Source: Noviluteimonas caseinilytica
GTDB taxonomy: Bacteria; Pseudomonadota; Gammaproteobacteria; Xanthomonadales; Xanthomonadaceae
Length of the DNA: 64,000 nt
Direction: 5' to 3'
Assembly (NCBI RefSeq): GCF_018406605.1
Contig: NZ_AP024545.1
Coordinates: 3,038,001 to 3,102,000, forward strand
Part shown: positions 1-8,315 of the stretch, in pieces
Layout of the letters: every line of letters starts with the position of its first letter
Numbering within the stretch: position 1 is the stretch's first letter
Made by a program: the position numbers and the translations under genes
Notes under the pieces: generated by a model
The model's input: only the letters and a program-made list of their open reading frames with translations
What the model was told of the DNA's origin: nothing
The model's database searches: none

Positions 1-178
1 CGCGCGTTTGCGGGCGGCGCAGGTCCGCGACGATGGCCGCGACGATGTCCGGGAGGTGGTCGCGCAAGGCGGCGTCATCGAGCGGCGCGCCCACGTCCAC
101 CGTCTTCGCGAACACCATCGCGTGGGAAATGATCGTCTCGCTGTGGTGCTCGATGAAATCCGCCAGACCGGTGCCCAT
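1..178 (-). CDS. Sensor histidine kinase, N-terminal fragment (RsbRD_N-like domain)
   Basis: Only the first 59 codons lie in the window; the gene continues beyond base 1. Translating the minus strand from the ATG at 178 gives MGTGLADFIEHHSET, followed by ALRDHLPDIV and RRPQTR. This layout (a short helix starting LADFIE, then an ALRDH...DI..A...D...PQTR segment) resembles the RsbRD-type N-terminal domain at the head of many xanthomonad hybrid sensor kinases. The kinase identity is inferred from that resemblance, because no catalytic domain is visible. No strong ribosome binding site precedes the ATG. Confidence 0.5.
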   Translation of the reverse strand, partial: MGTGLADFIEHHSETIISHAMVFAKTVDVGAPLDDAALRDHLPDIVAAIVADLRRPQTR

Positions 179-304
179 GCGCTTTGCCGATCCAGGAGGT
201 TGGACGCGCATCGTAGGGCCAAACCCGCGTGGCCGCCCGACCGGGCGTCCGCCGACGGGCGGCCACGTCCGGAACGCCCCGGCCAACGCGTTAGCTTCGG
301 AACC

Positions 305-889
305 ATGGCCGACCTCGCCCGCGAAACCGCCGCCGTCCTGCGCGCCCTGCACGAGCGCGACGACAACACGTCCGCGCACTGCGACCGCACCTGCGCGCTG
401 TCCGTGGAAACGGGGCGCGCGCTCGGGCTGTCCGCCGAGGAACTGGGCGTCCTGCACTGGGCCGGGCAGCTCCACGACATCGGCAAGCTCGGCATTCCCG
501 ATCGCGTGCTGTTCAAGCCGGCGCGCTACGACGCCGACGACATCGCGGTGATGCGCACGCATCCGCGCCGCGGCCACGACATCCTGTCGGCGATCCCGGA
601 TCCGCGCGTGGCCGCCATCGCCACCGTCGTGCTGCACCACCACGAAGCCATCGATGGCAGCGGCTATCCGGATGGCTTGCGCGGCGACGACATCCCGGTG
701 CTCGCGCGCATCCTCTGCATCGTCGATGCCTACGACGCCATCGCCACCGTGCGGCCGTATCACGCGCCCAAGCGGCACGACGAGGTGATGCGCATGCTCA
801 ACGTCGAGCAGGGACGCAAGTTCGATCCGCATTTGCTGGGGCGCTTCGACAAGACCGTCGCATCGAGTGCATACAAGGCCGTCGGCTAG
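305..889 (+). CDS. Stand-alone HD-GYP domain phosphodiesterase
   Basis: The 194-residue protein is almost entirely an HD-GYP domain, a family that hydrolyses cyclic di-GMP. Visible signatures are HDIGKLGIP (residues 58-66), H86, a second HD at 91-92, HHHE at 111-114 and the diagnostic DGSGYPDGL at 117-125, so the metal ligands and the GYP loop are intact. The open frame extends upstream to base 8, but that part is antisense to the kinase fragment and looks non-coding. The ATG at 305 begins the recognisable domain. No receiver or sensor domain is attached, so an input would have to come from a partner protein. The CHAD gene follows after 8 bases, probably in one transcript. The domain call is firm; the partner is unknown. 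Confidence 0.85.
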   Translation: MADLARETAAVLRALHERDDNTSAHCDRTCALSVETGRALGLSAEELGVLHWAGQLHDIGKLGIPDRVLFKPARYDADDIAVMRTHPRRGHDILSAIPDPRVAAIATVVLHHHEAIDGSGYPDGLRGDDIPVLARILCIVDAYDAIATVRPYHAPKRHDEVMRMLNVEQGRKFDPHLLGRFDKTVASSAYKAVG

Positions 890-897
890 GCCCCGCG

Positions 898-1701
898 ATG
901 ACCACGGAGGCGCTGCGCGACCACGGCCTGGCCGAACTGGCGGCGGCCATCGACCACCTCGGTCGACACGGCAGCCACGTGCACACCGGCATCCACCAGG
1001 CACGCAAGGCGATCCGCCGCACGCGCGCCCTGCTCGCACTCGTGGCCGCGGACGTCGGCCCGGGCGCGAAGCTGATCGATCGTGAATTGCGGCGCGCGAA
1101 CCGGCGCCTGTCGCCGTTGCGGGATGCGCATGCACTCGTCGAGACGCTCGATCGCTTGCGCACGAAGGCGCGCGACGAACCGACGCGCACGGCGCTCGCG
1201 CACGCGCGCGGCATCGCGCTGCGACGGCGGGCGGCCATGGCGCATGGACCCGGGTTCGCGCAGGCCCTGCAGCACGAACGCGCGATCCTGGTGACGCTGC
1301 GCGCGGGGCTGTCCGGCCTGGCGTGGGACAACGTCGCAACGTCGACCGTGGTCGATGCGCTGGCGGCGTCGGCACGCAAGGCCGACGCGGCACGCGACCG
1401 CGCCTGTGCGCACGACGACGACCAGGACTGGCATCGCTGGCGCCGGCGCATGCGACGGCTTTCGCAGCAGCATCGCGTCGCCCTCGCGGCGGCCTTGCCC
1501 CTTTCCGACGCAGGCTTCGACAAACACGTCACCGAGCAACTCGGCGTGTTGCAGGACCTGAGCCTGCTCGTCGCGCATTGCGGCAAGGACTCGCCGTTCG
1601 GCGAATCCCGCGCCGCGCTGCGACGCTTTGCCGAACGGGCCCTCGCGCGGCAGCGCAAGCGCATCCGCTCGGTGGTCGCCCCCGTCAGTAGCGTTCCTTG
1701 A
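898..1701 (+). CDS. CHAD domain-containing protein
   Basis: The 267-residue, Arg/His/Ala-rich helical protein carries a CHAD (conserved histidine alpha-helical) domain. The typical opening is HQARKAIRRTRALL near residues 33-46, and a second basic helix HRWRRRMRRL lies near 180. CHAD domains are known to bind inorganic polyphosphate through such basic helices. The gene follows the HD-GYP gene by 8 bases. It runs convergently into the PPK2 polyphosphate kinase gene, overlapping its 3' end by 17 bases (1685-1701). That pairing supports a polyphosphate-related role, though no enzymatic activity is evident. The ATG at 898 directly follows the upstream stop and no better start was seen. Confidence 0.85.
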   Translation: MTTEALRDHGLAELAAAIDHLGRHGSHVHTGIHQARKAIRRTRALLALVAADVGPGAKLIDRELRRANRRLSPLRDAHALVETLDRLRTKARDEPTRTALAHARGIALRRRAAMAHGPGFAQALQHERAILVTLRAGLSGLAWDNVATSTVVDALAASARKADAARDRACAHDDDQDWHRWRRRMRRLSQQHRVALAAALPLSDAGFDKHVTEQLGVLQDLSLLVAHCGKDSPFGESRAALRRFAERALARQRKRIRSVVAPVSSVP

Positions 1702-2500
1702 CGTAGCGATACGGATAGTCCGGCTCGACGTAATCGCCGCGCTTCTGCCGTTTCGGCAACACCACTTTGTCGCGGGGCAGTTCCTCGTACGGTATCTGGT
1801 CGAGCAGGTGCCGGATGATGTTGAGGCGCGCGCGGCGCTTGTCGTCCGTGCGTGCGACGAACCACGGCGCGTGCGGCGTGTCGGTGGCGGCGAACATGTC
1901 GTCGCGCGCCCGCGAGTAGTCGTACCAGCGCCCGTAGGACTTCAGGTCCATCGGCGTGAGCTTCCACAGCTTGCGCCCGTCGCTGGCGCGCGCTTCCAGG
2001 CGCCGCGTCTGCTCGGCTTCGCCCACTTCCAGCCAGTACTTGAGCAGGATGATGTCCGACTCGACGATCGCGCGCTCCACCAGCGGCGTGATGCGCAGGA
2101 AGCGCTGCACCTTCGCTTCCGGCGTGAAGCCCATCACCCGCTCCACGCCCGCGCGGTTGTACCAGCTGCGATCGAAGATCACGATTTCGCCGGCAGCGGG
2201 CAGGTGCTTCATGTAGCGCTGCATGTACATCTGGCTCAGCTCGCGCTCGGTCGGCGCCGGCAGGGCGACGACGCGGAACACGCGCGGGCTCACGCGGTCG
2301 GTGATGGCCTTGATCGTACCGCCCTTCCCCGCCGTGTCGCGGCCTTCGAACACGATGCAGACTTTCAGCTGCTTGGCGACCACCCACAGCTGCAGCTTCA
2401 CCAACTCGGCGTGCAGCTTCTCCAGCGCCGCCTCGTAGTCCTTGCGCTTCATCTTGTCCGGCGGGGCGTCGGACGCGGTCTTCTTGTCCTCGCGTTTCAT
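1685..2500 (-). CDS. ppk2: Polyphosphate kinase 2 family protein (PPK2)
   Basis: The 271-residue cytoplasmic kinase belongs to the PPK2 family, which transfers phosphate between inorganic polyphosphate and nucleoside phosphates. The Walker A motif EGRDTAGKGGT spans about residues 52-62. The lid/Walker B segment IFDRSWYNRAGVERVMGF is present, as is a conserved C-terminal PYRYVKERY. Length fits a one-domain PPK2. The start ATG overlaps the stop of the upstream 91-residue protein (ATGA at 2497-2500), implying translational coupling. The 3' end overlaps the convergent CHAD gene. Whether it prefers ADP, GDP or NMPs cannot be read from the sequence. Confidence 0.93.
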   Translation of the reverse strand: MKREDKKTASDAPPDKMKRKDYEAALEKLHAELVKLQLWVVAKQLKVCIVFEGRDTAGKGGTIKAITDRVSPRVFRVVALPAPTERELSQMYMQRYMKHLPAAGEIVIFDRSWYNRAGVERVMGFTPEAKVQRFLRITPLVERAIVESDIILLKYWLEVGEAEQTRRLEARASDGRKLWKLTPMDLKSYGRWYDYSRARDDMFAATDTPHAPWFVARTDDKRRARLNIIRHLLDQIPYEELPRDKVVLPKRQKRGDYVEPDYPYRYVKERY

Positions 2501-2772
2501 GCGCGCTTCTCGTTCTCCAGCGCCTTGTGCACGATCGCTTCGTACAGTTGCGCGATCTGCGCGCCCAGCGCGTGGACTTCCGGACTGCGCGCAACGTACT
2601 TCACCGCGGCCTGCGCATCCTCCAGCGCCTGCGACAGGAAGCCGATTTCCGAATCGGTCAGGCGTTCGCCGGCATCCACGCGCTTTTTGATATCCAGCGT
2701 GCGCGGCAGGCGGAACTTCACGAGGCGTTCGAGCAACACCTGGATGGTGGGGTCGTCGGTCTGGTCGGACAT
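2497..2772 (-). CDS. Conserved hypothetical protein coupled to PPK2
   Basis: This predicted soluble 91-residue protein, not recognised as a named family, starts MSDQTDDPTIQVLLERLVKF. It is mostly helical and charged, with a heptad-like C-terminal half ending in KALENEKRA. It has no signal peptide, membrane segment, cysteine motif or known catalytic motif. The frame is open to 2922, but the ATG at 2772 begins the plausible protein and the upstream part has unstructured composition. It ends by sharing ATGA with the PPK2 start codon, so the two are almost certainly co-translated. A role as a small regulator or partner of PPK2 is inference from that coupling only. Confidence 0.65.
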   Translation of the reverse strand: MSDQTDDPTIQVLLERLVKFRLPRTLDIKKRVDAGERLTDSEIGFLSQALEDAQAAVKYVARSPEVHALGAQIAQLYEAIVHKALENEKRA

Positions 2773-2884
2773 CGCGGTCCCCGGGGCGCAGGACGAGGCG
2801 CTATTCTGCTCCGCGCCACGCGCGCCCGCGACGGACCGTTCGTCCAATGCCGCGTCCCCGCTGCGCGTCCCGAAAGGATGAGCC

Positions 2885-4585
2885 ATGCAACGCTGGCAAC
2901 GCTGGGTGCCCGGGATCGACACGCTGCGCCGCTACGAGGCCGCGTGGTTGCCGAACGACATCGTCGCCGGCCTGGTGCTCACCACGATGCTGGTGCCGGT
3001 GGGCATTGCGTACGCCGTCGCGTCGGGCTTGCCGGGGATCAACGGGTTGTACGCGACCATCGTGCCGTTGCTGGCGTACGCCGTGTTCGGGCCCAGCCGC
3101 ATCCTGGTGCTCGGGCCCGATTCCGCGCTGGCCGCGGTGATCCTGTCCGTCGTGCTTCCGCTCTCGGCGGGCAGTCCCGAACGCGCGGTCGCGCTCGCCG
3201 CGATGATGGCCGTCGTGTCCGGCCTGGTGTGCATCGTCATCGGCCTGCTGCGGCTGGGCTTCGTGACCGACCTGCTCTCCAAGCCCATCCGCTACGGCTA
3301 CATGAACGGCATCGCGCTCACGGTGCTGATCAGCCAATTGCCGAAGTTCTTCGGCTTCTCGATCGAAGGCGCAGGCCCGCTGCGCGACATCGTGCAGGTC
3401 GTGCACGCGTTGCTCGACGGCAAGGCGAACTGGGTCGCCGCCGCCGTCGGCGCCGGCACGCTGGCGACGATCCTGGTGCTCAAGCCGTTCAAGCGCGTGC
3501 CCGGGTTGCTGATCGCCGTCGTCGCCGCCACCGTCGTGGCCGGGCTGCTCGCGCTGGGCGAACGCTTCGGCGTGAAAGTGCTGGGCCCGTTGCCGCAGGG
3601 CTTGCCGTCGTTCGCGCTGCCGCACATCGCATTCGCGGACCTGGCGCAGGTCGCGATCGGCGGTTGCGCCGTCGCGATGGTGGCCTTCGCCGATACGAGC
3701 GTGCTGTCGCGCACGTATGCCGCGAAGACGCGCACAGCCGTGGATCCGAACCAGGAAATGATCGGGCTGGGCGCGGCCAACCTCGCCGCGGGCTTGTTCC
3801 AGGGCTTCGCGATCAGCAGCAGCGCGTCGCGCACCCCGGTGGCGGAAGCCGCGGGGGCGAAGACGCAGCTCACCGGCATCGTCGGTGCGGTGAGCGTTGC
3901 GCTGCTGCTCCTGCTGGCGCCGAACCTGCTGAAGGATTTGCCGAACAGCGCGCTGGCCGCGGTCGTGATCGCCGCGGCGATCGGCTTGTTCGAGTTCGCG
4001 GACCTGCGCCGCATCTACCGCATCCAGCGCTGGGAGTTCTGGCTGTCCATCGTGTGCTTCGCGGGCGTGGCGCTGTTCGGTGCGATCCCCGGCATCGGCC
4101 TGGCGATCGCCATCGCCGTGATCGAATTCCTGTGGGACGGCTGGCGCCCGCACTACGCGGTGCTGGGGCGCGTGGACGGCATCCGCGGCTTCCACGACAC
4201 CGCGCGCTATCCCGACGCGCGGCGCGTGCCGGGCCTGGTGCTGTTCCGCTGGGATGCGCCGCTGTTCTTCGCCAACGCCGAACTCTTTCGCCAGCGCGTG
4301 CTCGACGCCGTGGCCGCATCGCCGACGCCGGTGAAGCGCGTCGTCGTGACCGCCGAGCCGGTCACCAGCATCGACGTGACGTCGGCGGACATGCTGGTCG
4401 AACTCGTGCAGGCCCTGCGCGAATCCAATATCGAACTGCGCTTCGCGGAAATGAAGGACCCGGTCAAGGACAAGCTGCGCCGCTTCGAACTGTTCGACCG
4501 CTTCGGCGCAGCCAACTTCCATCCCACCGTCGGCGCGGCGGTGGATGATTACGTGGATGCGTACGCGGTGGACTGGAAGCCCTGA
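2885..4585 (+). CDS. SulP family anion transporter with STAS domain
   Basis: The 566-residue inner-membrane transporter is of the SulP/SLC26 type. The N-terminal half contains the SulP signature (LPGINGLYATIVPLLAYAVFG near 48-68, then GPDSALAAVI) and about a dozen hydrophobic segments up to residue 410. A cytoplasmic STAS domain follows (about 430-550, with TSIDVTSADML at its phosphorylation-loop position). Substrate could be sulfate, bicarbonate or a dicarboxylate; the sequence does not decide. A good ribosome binding site (AAAGGA) lies 7 bases before the ATG. The gene is divergent from the PPK2 operon and convergent with the small secreted protein at 4596. Confidence 0.9.
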   Translation: MQRWQRWVPGIDTLRRYEAAWLPNDIVAGLVLTTMLVPVGIAYAVASGLPGINGLYATIVPLLAYAVFGPSRILVLGPDSALAAVILSVVLPLSAGSPERAVALAAMMAVVSGLVCIVIGLLRLGFVTDLLSKPIRYGYMNGIALTVLISQLPKFFGFSIEGAGPLRDIVQVVHALLDGKANWVAAAVGAGTLATILVLKPFKRVPGLLIAVVAATVVAGLLALGERFGVKVLGPLPQGLPSFALPHIAFADLAQVAIGGCAVAMVAFADTSVLSRTYAAKTRTAVDPNQEMIGLGAANLAAGLFQGFAISSSASRTPVAEAAGAKTQLTGIVGAVSVALLLLLAPNLLKDLPNSALAAVVIAAAIGLFEFADLRRIYRIQRWEFWLSIVCFAGVALFGAIPGIGLAIAIAVIEFLWDGWRPHYAVLGRVDGIRGFHDTARYPDARRVPGLVLFRWDAPLFFANAELFRQRVLDAVAASPTPVKRVVVTAEPVTSIDVTSADMLVELVQALRESNIELRFAEMKDPVKDKLRRFELFDRFGAANFHPTVGAAVDDYVDAYAVDWKP

Positions 4586-4595
4586 ACCGGGCCGG

Positions 4596-4889
4596 TCACT
4601 TCACCCGCGACGTCGTCCCGATCTGCACGCGCACTTCCTTCGGCTTGTCGACCGTGCCGTCGGCATGCGTCACGGTGACGATGTAGATGCCGGTGGGGAT
4701 GCGCGGGATGCGGTACTTGCCGTCGGCTTCCACCTTGATCTCGCGGTGGTAGCCGGTGGCCTGCCGTTCGACGCGCACGACGTCGCCGGCCTTGCCGTCG
4801 CCCATGAGGTTGCCGGAGGACTGTTGCGCCGCAGCCGGCGAAGCCAGCGCCGCGACCAGCAGCGCGATGGTGAAACGGTGCCTGTTCAT
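4596..4889 (-). CDS. Small secreted carboxypeptidase-regulatory-like domain protein
   Basis: The 97-residue protein has a signal peptide (MNRHRFTIALLVAALASPAAAQ) and a single beta-rich module. The pattern GDVVRVERQATGYHREIKV...DGKYRIPRIPTGIYIVTV resembles the carboxypeptidase-regulatory-like plug at the front of Oar-type TonB receptors, but here it stands alone. It is probably periplasmic or exported. It is the last gene of a minus-strand run with the outer-membrane protein at 5418 and the membrane protein at 4938, 48 bases after the latter. Function is unknown; a structural or ligand-binding role is possible. Confidence 0.7.
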   Translation of the reverse strand: MNRHRFTIALLVAALASPAAAQQSSGNLMGDGKAGDVVRVERQATGYHREIKVEADGKYRIPRIPTGIYIVTVTHADGTVDKPKEVRVQIGTTSRVK

Positions 4890-4937
4890 GGGACACCTCC
4901 GTCTTGCTGGAACACCGCGATCCTACGCCCGCGCCGG

Positions 4938-5396
4938 TTACGCAAGCTTCCGATAGAACCGCACGATCAGTTCCTCGACCAGCAGCATCACGACCACCAC
5001 CACGATCAGCCAGATGATGCCGTGCCAGGCGCCGGTGAAGCGCACCGTCTCGCCGAACGCCTGCGACAACGCCTCGAGGATCACGAACTTCGACCCGAAC
5101 AACACCAGCCACGCGAAGAAGAAACGCAGGAAGGTGTTGAACTTGCCGGGTTTCTTCTTGAAGTACGCGCCGACCTTGTGCTCCACCCAGATCGTCGCCT
5201 TCAGCAGCACCTGCAGCAGCACGGCGGCCAGCAGCGAGATGGAGAACGAATCGACGAAGACTTTGTCCGTGAATTCGACGAACAGGTTCAACACCACCAG
5301 GTCCACCAGCGTCCCGGTGAAATACCGCAGGAACAAACGTTGTGCAGTCGACGGGGCCTCGGCCGAGGCCGGCATCAATTGGTCGCTGGCAGACAT
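4938..5396 (-). CDS. Conserved inner-membrane protein, four predicted helices
   Basis: The 152-residue protein has an Ala/Ser-rich cytoplasmic start and about four hydrophobic stretches: LVDLVVLNLFVEF, SISLLAAVLLQVLLKATIWV, FLRFFFAWLVLFG, and WLIVVVVVMLLVEELIVRF. A basic loop, KVGAYFKKKPGKF, lies between the second and third. I recognise no enzyme motif. It lies 21 bases downstream of the outer-membrane protein gene at 5418 on the same strand, so the two are probably co-transcribed. Confidence 0.7.
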   Translation of the reverse strand: MSASDQLMPASAEAPSTAQRLFLRYFTGTLVDLVVLNLFVEFTDKVFVDSFSISLLAAVLLQVLLKATIWVEHKVGAYFKKKPGKFNTFLRFFFAWLVLFGSKFVILEALSQAFGETVRFTGAWHGIIWLIVVVVVMLLVEELIVRFYRKLA

Positions 5397-5417
5397 GCAG
5401 TGCTCCGGTTGGACCGC

Positions 5418-6242
5418 TTACCAGCGATAGACGTAACCCAGCTTCAGGCCGCTGTCGACGAAATCCACGTTGCCGAGGAAATCGGATTTCTTCGCGTCGG
5501 CGTTGATCTTGCTGACGGTGTAATCCAACGAGAAGCCCGAGCGCTCCCACGGGAACCACTCCACGCCGATGCGTCCGAACGTCACGTTGGCATCCACGTT
5601 GTCGACGTTGGCCTGGAAGTAACCGGCGTCGGCGCCGATGCGCCACTGGCCGTGGCCGCCCGGCGTCCAGCGCCATGCACCGCCGATCGTGATCGAGGGC
5701 AGGTCGGCCGAGGCGTCTTCGCGCACCGCGCCGCCGACGGTCGTGCCCGAGGCATCCACCTGCAACGCGAGCGCGGCATCCATGCGATACCAGATCATGC
5801 CCACGCGCGGGCCGAGCGCCCAGTTTTCCTTCGATGCGGCCCACCACACGTAGTACGCCTCGTACGCATCGATGCCGACGTCGGCGCTGACGATGCTGTT
5901 GGTGCGGTACGTGGTGTTCTTGAAAGTGATGTCGCGCGTGACGGTGCGCGTGGCGTCGGCATCGTTCTGGTAGTACGTGAGGCCGAATTCATGCTTCTCC
6001 CACGGCCGCCAGGTGACGCCGACGTAGCCGATGGCGGCGCTGTCGTCGAGGCCGAAGTCGCGCTTGAAATCCACGTCGGTGCCGCGCGAGGTCGTGCCGT
6101 CGGCGCGCACCTTCGTATCCCATGAGGTGATGTAACCGCCGATGCGGAAACTCACCGTATCCAGCGGCGTGATCTGCTGCGCATGCAATGGTGCGATGGC
6201 GAGCAACCCGAGCGTCAACACCGAAAGACCTGCGATCTTCAT
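5418..6242 (-). CDS. Outer-membrane beta-barrel protein
   Basis: The 274-residue protein has a clear signal peptide (MKIAGLSVLTLGLLAIAPLHAQ) and then alternating amphipathic, aromatic-rich strands ending in GLKLGYVYRW. A C-terminal aromatic residue is typical of BAM-assembled barrels. The ATG at 6242 is chosen over an upstream start at 6419 because the signal peptide begins there and GGGAAGGG lies just upstream. Barrel size suggests roughly 10-12 strands; the substrate is unknown. It heads a run of three envelope genes and is divergent from the sensor kinase at 6455. Confidence 0.75.
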   Translation of the reverse strand: MKIAGLSVLTLGLLAIAPLHAQQITPLDTVSFRIGGYITSWDTKVRADGTTSRGTDVDFKRDFGLDDSAAIGYVGVTWRPWEKHEFGLTYYQNDADATRTVTRDITFKNTTYRTNSIVSADVGIDAYEAYYVWWAASKENWALGPRVGMIWYRMDAALALQVDASGTTVGGAVREDASADLPSITIGGAWRWTPGGHGQWRIGADAGYFQANVDNVDANVTFGRIGVEWFPWERSGFSLDYTVSKINADAKKSDFLGNVDFVDSGLKLGYVYRW

Positions 6243-6320
6243 GGCGGTTCCCTTCCCCTTAGGTTGGTACTGCTCAGTCCTGCGTGGGCCGATGGTATGC
6301 CCGCTGCAAGGGCTGCGATA

Positions 6321-6357
6321 GGTGACCTTCGGGACACATGACCGTTCGTCGGTCACC
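6321..6357. promoter_or_regulatory. Nested inverted repeats in the 212-base divergent region
   Basis: The region between the outer-membrane protein and the sensor kinase contains GGTGACC at 6321-6327 and its inverse GGTCACC at 6351-6357. A tighter perfect repeat, TGACCG-TTCGT-CGGTCA (6339-6355), is nested inside. Repeated GACC/GGTC units recur nearer the kinase start (about 6421-6442). This looks like an operator for one or both divergent genes; the binding protein is unknown. Confidence 0.4.
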
Positions 6358-6454
6358 CGCTGGATGGATGTCCTCCCACCGAAGATGCTGGCGTTGTGCA
6401 TCTTGCATAGGGACATCACCGACCACCGTAATTCGCGGTCAGGAACGCGCGGTT

Positions 6455-7645
6455 ATGGGTCAAAACCAGTTACCCGGTCGCGTCACCGATCCGCCCGGCC
6501 CCGGGTTGCGCGCCGGGATTTCGCACGTCTGGGGATTGCTGCACCGCATGGGCCAATCGCCCCGGCGTCGCGCATTCAGCAGCGATGCCTCGCTGCTCGC
6601 GCATGCCACGCCCGACGACGTCCGCGCCCTGCTCGATGCCGCGCCGACGGGCATGCTGCTGATCGACGCGAACGGCTACATCGCCGTGGCGAACGCGACC
6701 GCAGCGCACATGCTGGGCGACCCGCCGCAAGGCCTGCACGGGATCCACGTGCACGACGCATTGCCGGGTTGCGGGCACGATGGCGAGCAGACCGCGGTGC
6801 AACCCGACGGCCGGCTCACGCCCATCGGCGTCGAAGCCCGCTCCGTGCGACTGGCGGGTCGCGATGTCCTGCTGCTGGTGCTGGCCGACGTCGCTGAATG
6901 GCGGCGCCGGGAACACGAAGCGGCGCGCCAGCGCGACGAGATCGCACACCTCTCGCGCGTGGCGATGCTGGGCGAACTCTCCGGCGCCCTCGCCCACGAA
7001 CTCAACCAGCCGCTCGCGACCATCCTGACCAACGCGCAGGCCGCGCAGCGCCTGTTGCGGGCGCGTGGCGCGGAGGCCTCGCAACGGGTGCTCGACGAAA
7101 TCCTGGCCGACATCGTGGCCGAAGGCCGGCGCGCGGGCGAAGTGATCCACCGGTTGCGCCAGTGGCTGCGCAAGGAACACGCCGACCACGTGCCGCTGGT
7201 CGTCAACGAGGTCGTGATCGATGCGCTGCACCTGGTGCGCAACGACCTGCTGCACCGCGGCGTGGACGTGCAGCTCGAACTCGCCGGCCACCTGCCGGCG
7301 ATCGATGGCGACCGCATCCTGCTGCAGCAGGTCCTCCTCAACTTCGTCATCAACGGGTGCGACGCCATGGAAGACACCGAAGGCCCGCACCTGCTGCGCG
7401 TGCGATCGCGTGCCAGCGAGGATGGCAGCGTGCGCGTGGACGTGATCGACCACGGCCACGGCATCGACCCGGCGATCCTGCCGGTGATGTTCGAACCGTT
7501 CGAGACCACCAAGCCAGGCGGCATGGGCATGGGCCTGGCGGTCTGCCGCAACATCATCGAATCCCACGGCGGGCGCGTGTCCGCGCGCGTGGTGCCCGAA
7601 GGCGGCGCGTGCGTCGGCTTCGAACTGCCGGCGCGCGTGCAATGA
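6455..7645 (+). CDS. Cytoplasmic PAS-domain sensor histidine kinase
   Basis: The 396-residue kinase has no membrane segment. A small PAS-like domain covers about residues 50-145 (PTGMLLIDANGYIAVANATA). The dimerisation helix carries the phospho-acceptor His in AHELNQPLATIL (around 185), the FixL/DctB-type H-box. A complete ATPase domain follows (N-box NFVINGCDAM, G1 DHGHGIDP, G2 GGMGMGLAVCR). The ATG at 6455 has AGGAA 9 bases upstream; the longer frame from 6338 runs through the inverted-repeat region and is unlikely. Its stop overlaps the start of the FixJ-type regulator (ATGA), so they form a two-component pair. I see no FixL-type haem histidine context, so an oxygen-sensing role should not be assumed. 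The signal is unknown. Confidence 0.9.
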   Translation: MGQNQLPGRVTDPPGPGLRAGISHVWGLLHRMGQSPRRRAFSSDASLLAHATPDDVRALLDAAPTGMLLIDANGYIAVANATAAHMLGDPPQGLHGIHVHDALPGCGHDGEQTAVQPDGRLTPIGVEARSVRLAGRDVLLLVLADVAEWRRREHEAARQRDEIAHLSRVAMLGELSGALAHELNQPLATILTNAQAAQRLLRARGAEASQRVLDEILADIVAEGRRAGEVIHRLRQWLRKEHADHVPLVVNEVVIDALHLVRNDLLHRGVDVQLELAGHLPAIDGDRILLQQVLLNFVINGCDAMEDTEGPHLLRVRSRASEDGSVRVDVIDHGHGIDPAILPVMFEPFETTKPGGMGMGLAVCRNIIESHGGRVSARVVPEGGACVGFELPARVQ

Positions 7646-8283
7646 GCGCGATGACGCCCGTCGTGCACCTGGTCGACAACGACCCGCGCATCCTGCGATC
7701 GCTGGCGCGCCTGTTCGAGATCGAGGGCATCGCCACCACTTCGAGTACCTCGGCGAAGGAATTCCTGGCGCATTACGACGCCGACGTGCCGGGCTGCCTC
7801 GTGCTGGACCTGGCGATGCCGGGCGAAAGCGGCCTGGAATTGCAGGAGGCCCTGCATCGCAGCGCCGTGCCGGTGCCGGTGGTGTTCCTCTCCGGCTGCG
7901 GCGACGTGCCCTCGAGCGTGAATGCGATGAAACACGGCGCGGTGGACTTCCTGACCAAGCCCGTCGATGCCGATGCCCTGCTCGGCGCCGTGCAACGCGC
8001 GATCGAGCAGGACCTCGCGCAACGCGCGCGTGCCGCCGACGACGCCCGCGTGCGTGCCGCGCTGGACCGGCTGACGCCGCGCGAGCACGAGATCCTGCCG
8101 TGGCTGGTGTCGGGCAAGCTCAACAAGCAGATCGCCGCGGAGCTGGGCGTGGTCGAGAAGACCGTGAAGGTGCATCGCATGCACGTGATGGAAAAGCTGG
8201 GCCTGCACAGCCTGGCCGACCTGGTGCGCCTCGTCGAACGCCAGCGCATCGCGCCAGCGCCCGTTGGGCCAACGCCCAATTGA
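7642..8283 (+). CDS. FixJ/NarL-family response regulator
   Basis: The 213-residue transcriptional regulator has a receiver domain with acidic DND near residues 12-14, phospho-acceptor Asp in LVLDLAMPG, switch Ser in FLSGCGD and Lys in FLTKP. A LuxR-type helix-turn-helix follows, LTPREHEILPWLVSGKLNKQ and on to EKTVKVHRMHVMEKLGL. Translation is coupled to the kinase by an ATGA overlap. Its last codons and stop contain the inverted repeat TTGGGC-CAAC-GCCCAA (8264-8279), which appears to be the activator site of the next promoter. It is the natural candidate regulator of the downstream decarboxylase island; this is inference from location. Confidence 0.92.
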   Translation: MSAMTPVVHLVDNDPRILRSLARLFEIEGIATTSSTSAKEFLAHYDADVPGCLVLDLAMPGESGLELQEALHRSAVPVPVVFLSGCGDVPSSVNAMKHGAVDFLTKPVDADALLGAVQRAIEQDLAQRARAADDARVRAALDRLTPREHEILPWLVSGKLNKQIAAELGVVEKTVKVHRMHVMEKLGLHSLADLVRLVERQRIAPAPVGPTPN

Positions 8284-8308
8284 ACGCGGCGCTGCGCGGG
8301 CCTAGCGT
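8264..8308 (+). promoter_or_regulatory. Island promoter A: activator-type inverted repeat plus -10
   Basis: TTGGGCCAACGCCCAATTG begins at 8264 and contains a perfect 6-4-6 inverted repeat. TAGCGT follows exactly 39 bases after the repeat's first base (8303), within CCTAGCGT. Taking CCTAGC as the -10 places the repeat centre at about -41.5, as for class II activators. The same motif and spacing recur at 11200 and, on the minus strand, at 22202. The implied transcription start lies only about 3 bases before the ATG at 8316, so the message could be nearly leaderless. There is no recognisable -35. Confidence 0.65.
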
Positions 8309-8315
8309 CCGCGCC

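Noticed and set aside
2803..2848. A minus-strand match (TTGGACGAACGGTCC) to the island motif upstream of the PPK2 operon
   Set aside because: About 13 of 19 positions agree, but the nearest -10-like TAGCGC is 44 bases from the motif start instead of 39, so it does not share the promoter geometry.
6455..7645. Calling the PAS kinase FixL, an oxygen sensor
   Set aside because: No haem-binding His context of FixL PAS domains is visible; only the H-box type and the FixJ-like partner are similar.
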